A DNA stretch of 64,000 nt from Pteria penguin. Its lineage: Eukaryota; Mollusca; Bivalvia; Pterioida; Pteriidae. The notes under the pieces were generated by a model. That model was not told the origin of the DNA and made no database searches. It was given only the letters and a program-made list of their open reading frames with translations. Within the stretch, counting starts at the first letter, position 1; the number at the start of each line of letters is the position of its first letter. The stretch is from NCBI GenBank assembly GCA_035048485.1, contig CM068582.1, forward strand, positions 38,594,596 to 38,658,595, written 5' to 3'. Below, one piece after another: positions 33,060 through 63,945 of this stretch. A program made the position numbers and the translations under genes.

Positions 33060-35640
33060 TTAATAAAAATCGGTCTGTGATCAACCCACTCCATCCTCCT
33101 GTTCCTACGAGCCGAAAGATGTATTAAATTCTAAAGTTTAGATACATGCAAAACATAAGAATTGTCATTCATAGTGCTTATCTGACATATATTGTATAAC
33201 TTGGCTTTTCAGTTCTTCCTGGCAGTGAAACACTGTACTTCGTGTTCAATGCCAATTTCATATTAGATAATATCTTTATACTCTATGTACAGAATCTAAT
33301 TGTTCATATTTATAAACACATGTACATCACGCCCACTGTGTGTAGGTTAGAAGTGATTATAAAGTACTTCCTGTTTGTACACATCGCATGTTAGGGGGTT
33401 TCATGTCAGGAATTACAATTGCCTCGTTTCGTATCGTGCGGAAATAGGAATGTTAAGATATGAAGAATGAATGGTCAAGGGAGTGGCGTATACGTAAGTA
33501 TGAAAGGCAATACATAAAAATGTTCTATATATGAGTTTTGATTCTTTCAAGGTATAAGTATTTTTTTTTGACTGAAATCCTTTCAGAGAAGTACCTTTGA
33601 ATTGAATTTAACCTAGGGTACGTGTGTGAGGGTCAATTTAACCCGGGTACATGTGTTAGGGTTAATGATTCACTATCGTTCACACAACTTTTATTTGTAA
33701 AAGAGATGAAGAGTTAGGGTAAAATTAACTTCAGGCTCTGCTTTGTTTGACAGGCGTGGATAAAACAAAGAAAGTCCACATCATCAAGTTATCGCTGGTG
33801 AAAGTTTTTCGCTCTCGTGAATTTTTTCAGTCTATGTAATCGGTTTCCCAAGAGACAATTTGATAATATCAGAAATCGGTTTGTTTAAGATGTTGTCGGA
33901 ATTGAATAAGTTATCTTTTTCTGCTATATTGAATATTTACTGGGCTTTGTGTATATTTTGAAAAGAGTGTTTAGCTGGAAAACAAATATAATGTCAGTCT
34001 CTGAAAATTTATCATATGTATACTTCTTAAAGTTCTCGAACAACTGTTCCCCTGGTTTTCATGCTAACTGGGGACAAAATTTTAGACTTATTTATTTATT
34101 TAGATATGAAACAATTGCGTATTATTGTCTTGATATAGTAAGAAAGACAAGAGGGAATGTTTTCCGTAAATGTATTCTTGCGAGGAAGTGGCGAAAACAC
34201 GGGGGTGGGGTGGGGGGGGGGGTGGGGGGTTAACTCGCAACGATTTTTGGTACGGACGCGCGGCTGGAGTCTCTGGAACCTTACCCATTCATATACTGAC
34301 TAACAGTGATGACGTATTCCACACAAACTTTTGCGTAATATGCAATAAAAGGTGTCGTATCAGAGAAGACGTTAGAAATAAATTTCCGTAGTAATAATGA
34401 ATAGGCTTGCAATCAGTTTCTGTGTTCCAGATTCTACAGTAGTGCAAAAATACCTCTTGTAATCTCCACCTGCGTTTTACCTTTTCATATATTTTGTGAT
34501 TTGAAAGATACCATTTGGTATATATATATATATATTTGAGGGGAAAATCATACCCATTAATATATTGGGTGACCATAAAAGTATACCCCATTCCAGCCGC
34601 ATGTCTGTATATACCTTTATATAGGAAGTTAACCCCTCACCTCCGCCCCACGTGGGCAAAATAGTGCGACCGTCATGATGAAGGACAGACAGACGGACAG
34701 ATATTGGATAACCTTTTTATCTAATCCAGTATATCGATAATGGACTAATGTGTGTACAATATACATATCACGCCATACTATGGAGGCTGAGCGGTGTATG
34801 TTTGCTGTTAAAGGCCGATATCGGAGTATAAATAGCGGCCAATCAAGAAAATGGTGGTAGATTTGATTTTTCGAGACACGTTCAGATTGCAGCAATAAAT
34901 TTGTAAAATTATCAACAATTACGTCGATTTAACTCACGAAAATTGTTGTGCTTATTCCTCTCCGTAATATACAAGTTCGTATCAACTAATATTGTAATGA
35001 AACTTTCCCATAATTATATATTTATTCGTCAAAGTTCTGAAGCAGACCTCATTATCTAATTTCAAATTCAATTTCGTTCGTTAGTGGGCGTGTTTTCGTG
35101 TGTTTTTGTTTACACCGGATGTAGTGTGAGTAGCAGCACATGTTGACGGTCTGATAAGAAATTTAGCGCCAACTGTGATAGCAGGAGTGCCTCGTCAAAG
35201 TAATAACAAAAGATCTATAATTATATAGAATAATAAGTTGACTTACTGGTCTGTCTCTGATTATCCAAGTACATCCACGAATATATAGAACACATAATAC
35301 GTTTAAACATAGTTTGCTGGTGTATTTATTCTATTGTATAACGACAATTTGTGCATTCCGATGTTGGATGGTATAAAAACGGAAAATCAAAATTGTTTGT
35401 ACTTATACTTTTTTGGTTTTAATTAGACTGCATCATGAGTACGTTTTATTCCCACATATGTCCCATGTACGGTTTATCCTTTGGATGGGAAGCCATGACC
35501 TCAACAAATTCACTACACACGAAGGCATTTCGCGTCTGTGTTCTAGTGCTCTAGATTTTCTGTCAATGTATCTTTGATCGTTCCACACACCGCGATGCAA
35601 TAACATTGTCCAAAACCTTATTTATTTGTCTTTTCTTATC
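33060..35640. other. Intergenic sequence, little recognised
   Basis: Mostly unique AT-rich sequence. A G-rich run lies at 34200-34231 and a short (AT)n at 34517-34534. 33600-33670 holds two close copies of a GAATTTAACCTAGGGTACGT/TCAATTTAACCCGGGTACAT phrase. Confidence 0.4.
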
Positions 35641-35952
35641 TTAGAGTTCCGTTGATAAGTTACACTGGGTTCGGATTCCCACCACAACTGCATGAGTATT
35701 ACTTTCGTCCGTTATACAATGTCTGCATAAACAAAGCGGACACTCTTCACTGTTTGGGTCTTGCGATATTACAAATGTCTCTTCGGCATTATGTTCGTCT
35801 CCATCACATATAATAGTATTTTCACCAAAGTCCGTCTGAGTCACTTTGTCCACTCCCTGGAATAGCGCGTACGAACTCCCGCCAATTCCAGTGTGTTGTG
35901 GTGGGTCAAGGAGGTGTAAGTCCCAATTGTTTAGCACAAATAAAGATTTCAT
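35641..35952 (-). CDS. Candidate 103-residue protein or last exon, unknown function
   Basis: The minus-strand frame from ATG (35952) to TAA (35641) has balanced, protein-like composition. An acidic middle is followed by a cysteine cluster (CPLCLCRHC) and a C-terminus QCNLSTEL that fits a class I PDZ-ligand pattern (T-x-L). The stretch is less AT-rich than its flanks. The frame continues 5 codons upstream of the ATG, so it could also be a terminal exon, though the upstream acceptor is weak. No family was recognised. It could be chance. Confidence 0.35.
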   Translation of the reverse strand: MKSLFVLNNWDLHLLDPPQHTGIGGSSYALFQGVDKVTQTDFGENTIICDGDEHNAEETFVISQDPNSEECPLCLCRHCITDESNTHAVVVGIRTQCNLSTEL

Positions 35953-36327
35953 AGCTTTTAATTTCAACTCCGTAACATTAAAATTTAATTTCTATTTTCC
36001 TTCCATATTTAATACCTATCATAAAAATACTGTATACTGACACATGCCACTTTTGCTAATTGATAAAGGATGCAATTGCCAGTTTTCTATCGGATGGAGG
36101 AGGGGGGGAGGTCTATTACATTTCTATATAACTTATTTTGAAAATATTCGAACGATTGTTATAGCATAAAACTAATCTTAGGTATTTTCAAGTACGAGGT
36201 GTAATTAATATTTATTGTTTTCTGTGATGTGTATTTAGCCTTCACTTTGTTAAGTAACCTATGTGTGAAGCACGTGTTTGTACTCGGCCGAAACACGCTG
36301 TGTGTTATTTTTATCTCTGCTACAGCG

Positions 36328-36443
36328 GCAAGGACCGCCCAACTCCAAATACGCTTAATTGCACTACCACCGGATTTTCATGTAGGTCAAGCTCGGCCTT
36401 TAAGATTCATTCAGAGACTGTGTCAGTATTCTGTCAACAATGA
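36328..36443 (+). other. Weak candidate exon
   Basis: An acceptor-like TTATCTCTGCTACAG precedes an open stretch reading GKDRPTPNTLNCTTTGFSC and ending VSVFCQQ-stop. Cysteines and a sequon are present, but no partner exon or family was found. Confidence 0.15.
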
Positions 36444-36445
36444 TT

Positions 36446-36665
36446 AATTGACTTATTGTTTTACGTCACTCCACGATTATTTCCCATATCTGCCTGATGC
36501 ATTGCACCCATCCGAAGTACTGAGGGATCTTTTTTAGCGTAACACGGGACCTGAGTTTTCACAATCTCATTCGAAAGGAAGGGGGTACCGATGTGCCCGC
36601 GGTGGGAGTGAAACCCGAGAGATCTAGATCACGAGCCATTATACACTGAAAAATCCAATAAGTCT
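36446..36665 (-). mobile_element. SINE family 2, degenerate, minus strand
   Basis: TGATTAATTGACTTATTGTT, CACTCCACGATTATTTC, CACCCATCCGAAGTACTGAG and GGGACCTGAGTTTTCACAAT follow the family 2 order, with small internal deletions. Confidence 0.75.
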
Positions 36666-37834
36666 GATAAGCCATCGAGGCTGAGTTATTTCAGCTATGA
36701 TTACATATGATATGTTGACATTCCGGGAAGCACCAGAGCGTTTCCAGTAAATCTACTTATACATCATTCGTTGTACTTAGATTCGTAAACATCATTCGTT
36801 ATTAACTAATTATGTTGAAAACAGATTTCCTGATGGTATTTCTTTTGGATGATACTCAATATTTAATCTAGAACCAGGCCTCGCAACTAACACGATTACG
36901 TGACACTGCTTGATCACGGAATCACTAAAAAAGAACGATTACTAAAACTGTCTTATGACGCGACCAATTGAGTGTTATATATAAGTTAAGATAAATATCC
37001 CCTTTAATTCGTCGCTGCAATAAGACGGTTACATGCATCATATTAGATTCATGAGAAAAGGTTGTATTTGATATTTTCCCCTTTTATATTGAATACTTTA
37101 ATTAAAATATAACATACTGGCGGAAAATTACTTTGAAATGGTCATTTGGGAGCAAATGCTTGGCTCGTCACTTCAAGCTTCTCTCGGGTAAAAAAATCAA
37201 AATGAAGAATTACGAGTGATGGATCTTTTAAATTTACAGATGTTTTAATAGGAGAGTTGAATGGAATCTGTATTAATGTATCTGAGATGAGTGAAAATTA
37301 GGAAAATGGTTTGTACACATCAGTACTCAAATCACATAGGTAATCATACTGTTGGAAAATGAATGAACATTCAAGGTATTGATAAGAGAAAATAAAGCAA
37401 AGATTGTGGAACTTATCAACTTGACCTTCTCATAGTTGAACTACCCAGCGAGAGTTTCATCCGGTAGGGGCACTCAAAACATCACACAAGTACATTTGTA
37501 ACACTGTCAAGGATATTTACAAGTCCGAGAGTAGCTTTGATGATAACTGCAGATGTAATTCTCTTCGTACAAAACTACTATAGTATCAGAGACATAGACT
37601 ACTTTCAGTAATCTATGTCTCTGATAGTATGTGCTCTTTGATAATTCTTGTAACAATTAAAATTTTCCTTGTTATTTTTGTATTCCACATTTCTAATAAA
37701 ATGTAAATAAAAAATCCGTTTGAGTGTAAATAAAATATATCTTCGTTGCTTATACACTGTTGAACGTATTTTATTTCAGATTACAATTACAGGAGAAACG
37801 TGGATAGAAATCTAGATTATATACAGCGGCGTTA
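36666..37834 (+). promoter_or_regulatory. Upstream region of the TNFR-like gene
   Basis: AT-rich, no repeat with clear ends. A strong small hairpin at 37578-37632 lies about 200 bp before the start codon. No TATA box is clearly placed. Confidence 0.3.
37578..37632. repeat. Near-perfect hairpin upstream of the TNFR-like gene
   Basis: TAGTATCAGAGACATAGACT and TAATCTATGTCTCTGATAGT pair over about 21 bp with a loop of fewer than 10 nt. The CAGAGACATA/TATGTCTCTG arms recur as a smaller hairpin at 43871-43906. Confidence 0.8.
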
Positions 37835-56458
<18,624 letters not shown>

Positions 56459-57096
56459 TAATTTTAAAACCGTTATTGAATATATTTTTCTTGAATATTT
56501 TCATTTTTTTGTATGTTTTTACCTTTCATTTGTACTTTTACATTAGTGCCAGTGAGATTCTCCTTATTGAATTTTATAGTTAATATTGTATAATGCAAAT
56601 ACAATGTCCATTTTATAACTGATGAGATTATTCAAACGTGAGGAAAGATGTTTGTTTTGACCGCATTATAACAATGTCCTATAAATATATTCCATTTTAT
56701 TCATACGGCGTTCTCACCGTACGGCGAAAGAGTATATCTGTAACGGGGTATTATCCATATTTTTGGCATTTATGTGGTCATCGTTAATATATGTATAAAA
56801 TTCTTTGAATTAAGGCATTGAAAATAATACTTTCCTCGATTAATTTTAAAATTGTATGTAATTTCATTTATTATTCTTTCATGATTCATCAATATAATTC
56901 AATATTATATATCTTCAATTGATCATTATTATTTGCAGACTAAGTAATATCTACCTCATAGATATCTCTTAGATGGTTTTTGCTTCATCTTTCGTCAATA
57001 GACACAAAATCAGTTTGAATATTTATTAAATGCGCCATATGAGGCATTTCGTTACTAGTTTGCTTTCTATATATTTGAACTTCTATGTAGAAGGAA

Positions 57097-57368
57097 TGAT
57101 TGATTAATTATTGATTTTACGTCACTCCACGATTATTTCACGTATATGGTGACGGCATCTGCTTAATGCATTGCATACAAATTAAGACCTTTGCAAAGGA
57201 CCCATCCGAAGCAAGGAGGGATATTTTACGTGCCACGCCTACCGTTACCAGGGGCCTCAGTTTTTTACTGTCGCATTCGAAAGACAGATCACCGGTGTGC
57301 CCAGGCGGGAGTCGAACTCGGGGCCTCTCGATCACGAGCCGAGCACCTTATCCACTAGGCCACACGGC
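57097..57368 (-). mobile_element. SINE family 2, minus strand, with ~16-bp target duplication
   Basis: Full order TGATTGATTAATTATTGATT .. CACTCCACGATTATTTCACG .. GACCCATCCGAAGCAAGGAG .. GAGTCGAACTCGGGG .. CCACACGGC. The flanks TTCTATGTAGAAGGAA (57081) and TTCTATCTAGAATGAA (57369) differ at two positions. Confidence 0.9.
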
Positions 57369-57384
57369 TTCTATCTAGAATGAA

Positions 57385-60312
57385 GATTTGACCTTGAACA
57401 TAAACAAAGAGACGTTACTTACCTCACAACTGATGCACATAATTGATATTAGTATGAGTGTTCTTACAATGATAAAATAAAAACCGTAAACATAAGTTAT
57501 TTCCAAAGCAAGGCACATCTCCTTCATATATAGGTTTGTGTATAGATATAGTGTTTGGTATTCCAATCTTGTCAATGTTCTACATATCTACATACATGTA
57601 ATTACTGTCCTGTACAAGGGCAAGATCAGTTATAAGATTTGAAAATTATTTGATAATTTAGTGTCGTTGTCACGGTTTGAGCTAATATGTTTATAATTTG
57701 ACTACCACAGACTTTGTTAATCATTGAAGTTTGTTTTTTTTTTTTTTTTGAAATGCGAATAATTTCATGATGAAGAAAAATCAATGTTGGAACTGACTGA
57801 AAGTGACAATTCTAATAAAAGTTTTAATATATTTTGAAGAAAAATGAAATTTTACACTCGTTATACGATATAAAATATCTAATATGACGTCCTGTCCCCC
57901 TCGTGACATACAGATATCTCTAACCATAGATTGATACGATATAAGGGATTATCATAATGAGGAAATTTGTGTAACACTGAAGGGGTGAAGATGATAAACA
58001 AGAAAAGGAAATCTCGCATTCCTGAGATAGAGACTGACAAAGGGATTTTAAATACCAGTATATGCAGTCTACTCTGCAGCTATTTTTAAAAGCAGTAAAC
58101 CAATTTACAGTACCTGCAAAATATACCAAATCATGACGGTACCGTCTCAGTCATGACAGATCATATTTGTTGCGGCATTCACTTTGATTGTGCTGTATTC
58201 TTAGGGATTTCGCGATAAAATATACGTAAAACTATATAGTCTGCGTCTTTAAATTACACTAATATTAATGAAAGTGGGGGGGAGTGTTGTCGAATTACTA
58301 GCAGTATTTATGTCTCATGTCCTTGAAATGCACATGCATTCCTCATTATTTATTGTACGCATATTGGTGTCGTTTTGGTATTAAAGAAAGAACAAACGCA
58401 CAGATAAGCCATCAGCCTTAGGCAGACTTACGAGAGTGTCGTGTTGTATATGTCAATATAAATGGCTTAGGTATATCAATACAGGTAACAGTAGTGGTAC
58501 CGTTATGGATTTCTTAGATCTGTGTTTACCATATCAATTACTGTTTCAATTTCGTTTCAAATGATTTAAATAACCATAATTTAATTATCTATTAATTTAC
58601 AATAGCGCCCAAATGTATATAAGTAGGCGGAAATCAAATTCTGAATGTATGGAAATCTTTACATTTCTCCCTTTTCCACAACCAAAACACAATTACTTTC
58701 ATGCTTTCTATGTATTGTTTCAAACTAAAGACAATTTAACTAAACCTGGAACAGAGTACTCGTATCGTTATACATGCATTTTTTATGTGATTTATTATCG
58801 ATAGTCTGGTAAATACGTATTTTTACTGAAGTGCATTCAGTACATTTTGTAAGAAATGTAAAGACAATCTGATCATGAATTTTATATAATAAGCAGATTC
58901 TCCGCCTCTGGATTTTTCAATAAGATTTTCCCACCCAGTTTATATTGGTTCCTTTTCTGGCATATACTGGCAAACAAGTAACACCATCCTCCCAGCCATC
59001 AGTCTGGCATTTTCTATATAGGCTTTATAATACTGTATGTTCGTTTCCAATATGATCGCTTTAAAATTAACCAAACGGCAACAATTTCTCCATAGGCAAT
59101 TATGCATTATTTTCGTCTTATTTTTCTAATTATACTAAATAGATTTGTTTTATTTGCTATTAAATCCAAATCAGAGCCATTGTTATTAAACAATGAATAA
59201 TATTTTAATATTAATATGACGTTAATTTTGATATGTTTTATATTAATGTTTATATTTTATAATTACTTTAATGAACACATATTTTTTCTTCCTGTCTAAA
59301 ACGTGCTAAAACGAATGCATGTCACAAAATGATGTTCTTTCAAATGTCCTGTAAAAATGTTTACCTATTATTTTTTTTTTCATTTAAGTAAATATCAGAA
59401 TGAACAATACAAAGAATCACAATTGCGGCGGACATTATTGTAACAAGGGCTACGGATCGTGTCTCAATTTTTTCCTGTTGTAATTATATAGCAGCAGAGT
59501 TTTATTCAAGACTTTTTGTTCACCAACGGAGTTCAGTAGCTATACGCTTCGACTTCGAGTTTTACAATGCCGGATGTTGTCTGATACATTCCGAATGTAT
59601 TTTGGGGTATGACTTTGGTTTTACTTTATTTTCAGTCATATATTACTAATACCTTGTGAGTATATGGATGTCAACATTTGAATTCATTGGTGAAGCATAA
59701 TTAGATGAAATAATGAAAAATTCTTAACTATCTTCTTTACACAATAATCATAGTATAGATCGAAAAGTAATGTTTTACTTAAATCCCCATGGTTATACCT
59801 CATACAGAGATCATATCTCAGCGTTTGAAAATGAACCAGTTTGGTACACAATACTTCTTCTTAAATGTTCCTTTACAAACAGTATCGGTATCGATTTAAC
59901 AGTGAATGAGCGACATGTGAAGGCATTTTTTTTATTTATCTTGCTTTACTTCTTGGAAGCGGTACTTCTTGTTTGATGTATTATAGTGTTTACTTGGAAT
60001 TGAATTTAGTGACCTGATATAAAATGAAGATAGAATTTAAATACCCTCCCCCATATAGTTTCGTGTCAAACAGGGAAGTACATAAGGGGAAATCCATCAG
60101 GTATGATTCATACGACGAAATTTTATACAAATCGGAGTTGAAGTATTAGCGAAGCCACCGTGCACAGCACACGAGTAAGTTTTAAATGTTTATACACTTG
60201 TTATTACAATAATAAGATAAAATGTATACACATTAATATAACGTATCAAAGGGCAGTACTGTGATGAAACATTAAAAATTCAATGCACTGTGACCATATT
60301 TAAATAACACGT
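57385..60312. other. Long AT-rich intergenic stretch, nothing recognised
   Basis: No repeat with clear ends and no exon-like frames beyond short random ORFs. A poly-T run lies at 57731-57748. Confidence 0.4.
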
Positions 60313-60398
60313 ATGGCTTACCTGCGACGCAGTGCACTGTTCCTAATCACACTGCTAAGTATTTGTGGTTTTGCCAGCTTCGATACAGTCGTATACAC
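60313..60398 (+). CDS. Candidate first exon with signal peptide, gene continuing beyond view
   Basis: ATG at 60313 opens MAYLRRSALFLITLLSICGF then ASFDTVVYTCPS: a basic n-region, a hydrophobic core and a small-residue site near Ala21-Ser22, a textbook secretion signal. Several possible GT donors follow (for example after GATACAGTC or CCGTCA), and the frame stops 44 codons in if unspliced. No downstream exon could be assigned in the remaining 3.6 kb, so the end coordinate is nominal. Confidence 0.3.
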
Positions 60399-61070
60399 AT
60401 GTCCGTCAGTATTATTCTATGTTGAGATGATTTCAGCATTTTTGTAGGAATTGCACTGGAAACCTCCGAAATTTTGTTATATTTTACATACAGTACGGTA
60501 TGAATAAAATGAAGTAAAAGAAATAAATCTTGTGGAAGAGAGTCGAAATCGATTTTTATTAAATAGCATGTTGTATATATATTACAATTGGTAAGAATTA
60601 GTTTACAGCAACAACATCGTAGTTTTAAATGAATACAGACAGTAGTTCTAACGAGTGATATTTTCCCATTGACCTGTTAAGCGTGTATTTCCGTTTATTG
60701 TTTTATTCTATTTATGATTCGATGGAAGAACTTAAAAGGACTTTAAACGTTTCACAAAAATAGAAATCATCGTATTACGATACGTGTTTATATTCAATGA
60801 ATGTAAATCCTCTTTTATTCCAAAAACGTAGGTAAAGTTTCACAAAATCCCCTTTACCATTTAATAACTTCCTTATTTTCAGGTTCACGAAAATGAAAAT
60901 TACTTTAAAATATGCTATATATATATATAAAAGCACAAAAAGTGACAATGACACTAAAACAATGATACATTGTAATGTTTTCGAGGTAAGCTGTCCCTCC
61001 TTCAAGACACAATAATTACAGAAACAAAACATGTGCAACGTTGCATAATACAATCGTCGCTTAATTTGAG

Positions 61071-61355
61071 GACGGATTTAGTGAGTGTATGGAGAAAGTT
61101 TATTGCCGGTAATTCCTGCCTTTGGCTGGGAAAGCCTCTGATTTGTGGACTTTTCGTTTACTGGGCTTTGCCCCTGGACAAATCTTATCCGGCAAGAAGC
61201 TGTGTTGTTACAGACGGATTTAGTGAGTGTATGGAGAAAGTTTATTGCCGGTAATTCCTGCCTTTGGCTGGGAAAGCGTCTGATTTGTGGACTTTTCGTT
61301 TACTGGGCTTTGCCCCTGGACAAATCTTATCCGGCAAGAAGCTGTGTTGTTACAG
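61071..61355. repeat. 142-bp tandem duplication, two nearly identical copies
   Basis: The copies at 61071-61212 and 61213-61354 differ at a single visible base (AAAGCCTCTG versus AAAGCGTCTG). Each is less AT-rich than its flanks and contains TGTTGTTACAG followed by a short stretch and GCCGGTAATT, i.e. an acceptor- and donor-like pair. Confidence 0.95.
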
Positions 61356-61492
61356 TGAGGGTCATATGTACTCTACAGTGAATACGAGTTCAATTCTCCG
61401 CGTATGGCGGCTGACTATTTTGACGCGGACGGTCACGTTCACATTGCCACAAAGCACCTCGCTGCACGTCATCACCGCAATGATATAGAGCG

Positions 61493-61735
61493 GTGATTCA
61501 CTGTAATATAGTTGTTGACTGCGGCTATACATTGTATATAACTATTGAAAGTACATATAAGCATCTTAAAATCTTGTCTAAATATCGAGGTGTAACACGA
61601 GCGGTTTTATATGAGGGCTTTTTATTTTGCGCCATTTCTTTTCTTTTAAATGCATTATTGATGATCACGATATTTGCGAGAGTCATTCTAAGTGTATTCC
61701 GTTTGTATATGGATAAGTATTATCGCTTTCGATGA
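61493..61735 (+). other. 80-codon open frame with one hydrophobic segment, unrecognised
   Basis: ATG-to-stop frame with a hydrophobic run (FLFCAISFLLNALLMITIFA) near its end. No family match or splice context was recognised. May be chance. Confidence 0.15.
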
Positions 61736-62695
61736 ATAAACTGTGCTATACTAGTTAAGCGACGGTGTGTTTACAAAGACATATACGCTTATACAGACTT
61801 CATTAATAAAAGAATGCTTATAACGTTTTTTTTTTACTATCAATCATCTCACAATTAATTCATTTGATGGCTGACCATAATGATAAATGATTCAAAGATA
61901 TAAACATCTGTCATCATTTCATTCAATTGCTGCATGTATGTACATTTAAAAATATATAAGCACGGTTTACATATTCATAGACAGTACGATCACCGTGAAT
62001 TGCACAAATACTGCGGTGATGCAGTGCTATCGTTGCAGTGATTCCGCATTAACGATAGGTGATTTAAACTGAAAGGGCGAAGATTGCAGTGTTAATTAAC
62101 TGAGATTAAAAAACATCGCGGCGATGATATGACAAATGGACAAAAGCTGTTCTCTATACTGTACGCTTTAAACGTCAGCAATTGGCCAGGCGTTTACGAT
62201 AAAGATAAAACTTTTTACAGAGTTTTTCTCTGGATCAGAATTTCAAAATCGCAATATTAGGCTCAAGAATTTGCTGGTCACAAGGACCGGCGCAGTACTC
62301 AATCATATCGGAGATTCTTAAATTTAATCGGTTATATGCCGATAGGACCGAAAGATTTCAAGAACTCTGCTACTATATTGTGAGCCAGAGTTCTTTTGTA
62401 TTGCAAATTCTCCTCCTCCTAAAAATAGTTGCTCCCAAATTTGCCGTCATTTTTGGAAAATTTCAGGTCTAAAAAGAGGGAGGGTCTTTGCACCATATCA
62501 AACGTCTGTAATAAGCATAGTAAGGTGCTTAGAAGTTTTGAATATGTCTTATAAAACATGAATTCCCTCAACAACTTCTGCAATGAATTAAAAAGAGAAT
62601 TTACCACTTCTGTAAGGTCTAGACAATAGTCATCTGCACAATAATCCTCGGTTATCTATCATGCTACATACTTTGGTATTACGGCCATCAAGCAT
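61736..62695. other. Intergenic sequence, nothing recognised
   Basis: No coding or repeat signal with definable ends. Confidence 0.4.
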
Positions 62696-62953
62696 ATAAA
62701 GCCGATGTGGCCTTGTAGATGAGGTGCTCGGCTCGTGATCGAGAGGTCCCGAGTTCCGCCCTTTGCGCACCGGTGTTCTATCTTTCGGATGAGACAGTAA
62801 AAACCGAGGCTGCATGTCACAGTAGGTGCGGCACGTAAAAGATTCCTCACTGTTTCTGGTGGGTCCGTTGCCAAGTTCTAAATTTGCATGCAATGCATCA
62901 TGCAGATGTTGTCACTATATACGTGAAATAATGGTGGAGTGACGTAAAACAAT

Positions 62954-62994
<41 letters not shown>

Positions 62995-63017
62995 GTGAGT
63001 CAATCAATCAGTCAATT
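62696..63017 (+). mobile_element. SINE family 2 with (TCAA)n tail and target duplication
   Basis: Head GCCGATGTGGCCTTGTAGAT, B-box-like GAGTTCCGCCC (decayed), body TTTCGGATGAGACAGTAAAA, GTGCGGCACGTAAAAGATTC and AATGGTGGAGTGACGTAAAA, then a (TCAA)n tail. ATCAAGCAT flanks both sides (62687-62695 and 63018-63026). Confidence 0.9.
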
Positions 63018-63175
63018 ATCAAGCATTTAATTTCAAGTGATATTTTCACTTTCAATTCACCCACATGGTTTTGCTTCAATGTGACTTACAGCACGGTTTG
63101 CTTATGTTAATATCGCCTCACATATATCTTAATAGCAACATTATTCTATATACTTTTCGTGTGTAAAAAACTTTT

Positions 63176-63498
63176 TATGACCTCTCTTCTTGAGAAACCT
63201 GTTGATCCTTGTTCTCTATATGGTGGAATATTTATAAATTTCTAAATGTGTGTCCTTTGATTGTGCTTCTTTTGTGGTGAGTGGGAAGGTGGGCGCCTGT
63301 AAACCGGTTAACCTCACCAATTGAATGACGTTTGTTACTTCAATTGACCGTCCTAAGTCGGTATCGTAACCCCAGTACAATCGCATATTTTTGTAATGTT
63401 TTTTCGTGTATATTCTACTATTATCATGTTTTGAGTACATGTCCTTGGTGATTTGTGTCATACAGCTTTGACAGATCTCTTCTATTTCTCTTGAAAAT
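63176..63498. mobile_element. Copy C of the ~325-bp MITE, inverted
   Basis: Reverse complement of the 21970-22297 copy: TATGACCTCTCTTCTTGAGA at one end, GTGTCATACAGCTTTGACAG at the other, with the shared CGGTATCGTAACC/TGACCGTCCTAAGTC core. The open frame over it (63216-63461) is not under selection. Confidence 0.75.
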
Positions 63499-63564
63499 GA
63501 AGTGTATGGATCAATAACATATCTTCCATTGAAACAGTAGAGTAAGAAGCAAATTCAGAGAATT

Positions 63565-63945
63565 GTGGTTCCCCGCTTTCGGGGTTTTATCTGTAAGGGT
63601 GCATCGATAAAAAAAAATCTGGAACCAATGGAAAGGTATTGCCATTAGGGACACACAAGCCAAATATGATGGTCCCACGTCTTATGGTTAAAAGTTACAT
63701 TGAAGTAGGTCAAAGGTCACGGTCAAAGTCACATGATAAAAAACATTGGTACCAACGGAAAGGTATTGCAGTTAGGGACACATATGCCAAATATGAAGGC
63801 CCTACGTCTTACGGTTGAATAGTTATGACGAAGGTTAAAGTTTTTGTGACGGACAGACAGACAGACGCACGGACATACGAACGGACAGAAAAATGAGATC
63901 TAATATCCCTACACTTTCGCGATAAGCGGGTGACCAACATTTAGG
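63565..63945. mobile_element. Repeat with CCCGCTT ends and two ~120-bp units
   Basis: Starts CCCGCTTTCGGGG, ends GCGATAAGCGGG (inverted). Two units carry GGAAAGGTATTGCCATTAGG and GACACACAAGCCAAATATGA. The right part has GACAGACAGACAGACG, then ATCTAATATCCCTACAC. Same general class as 26575-27485. Confidence 0.65.
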
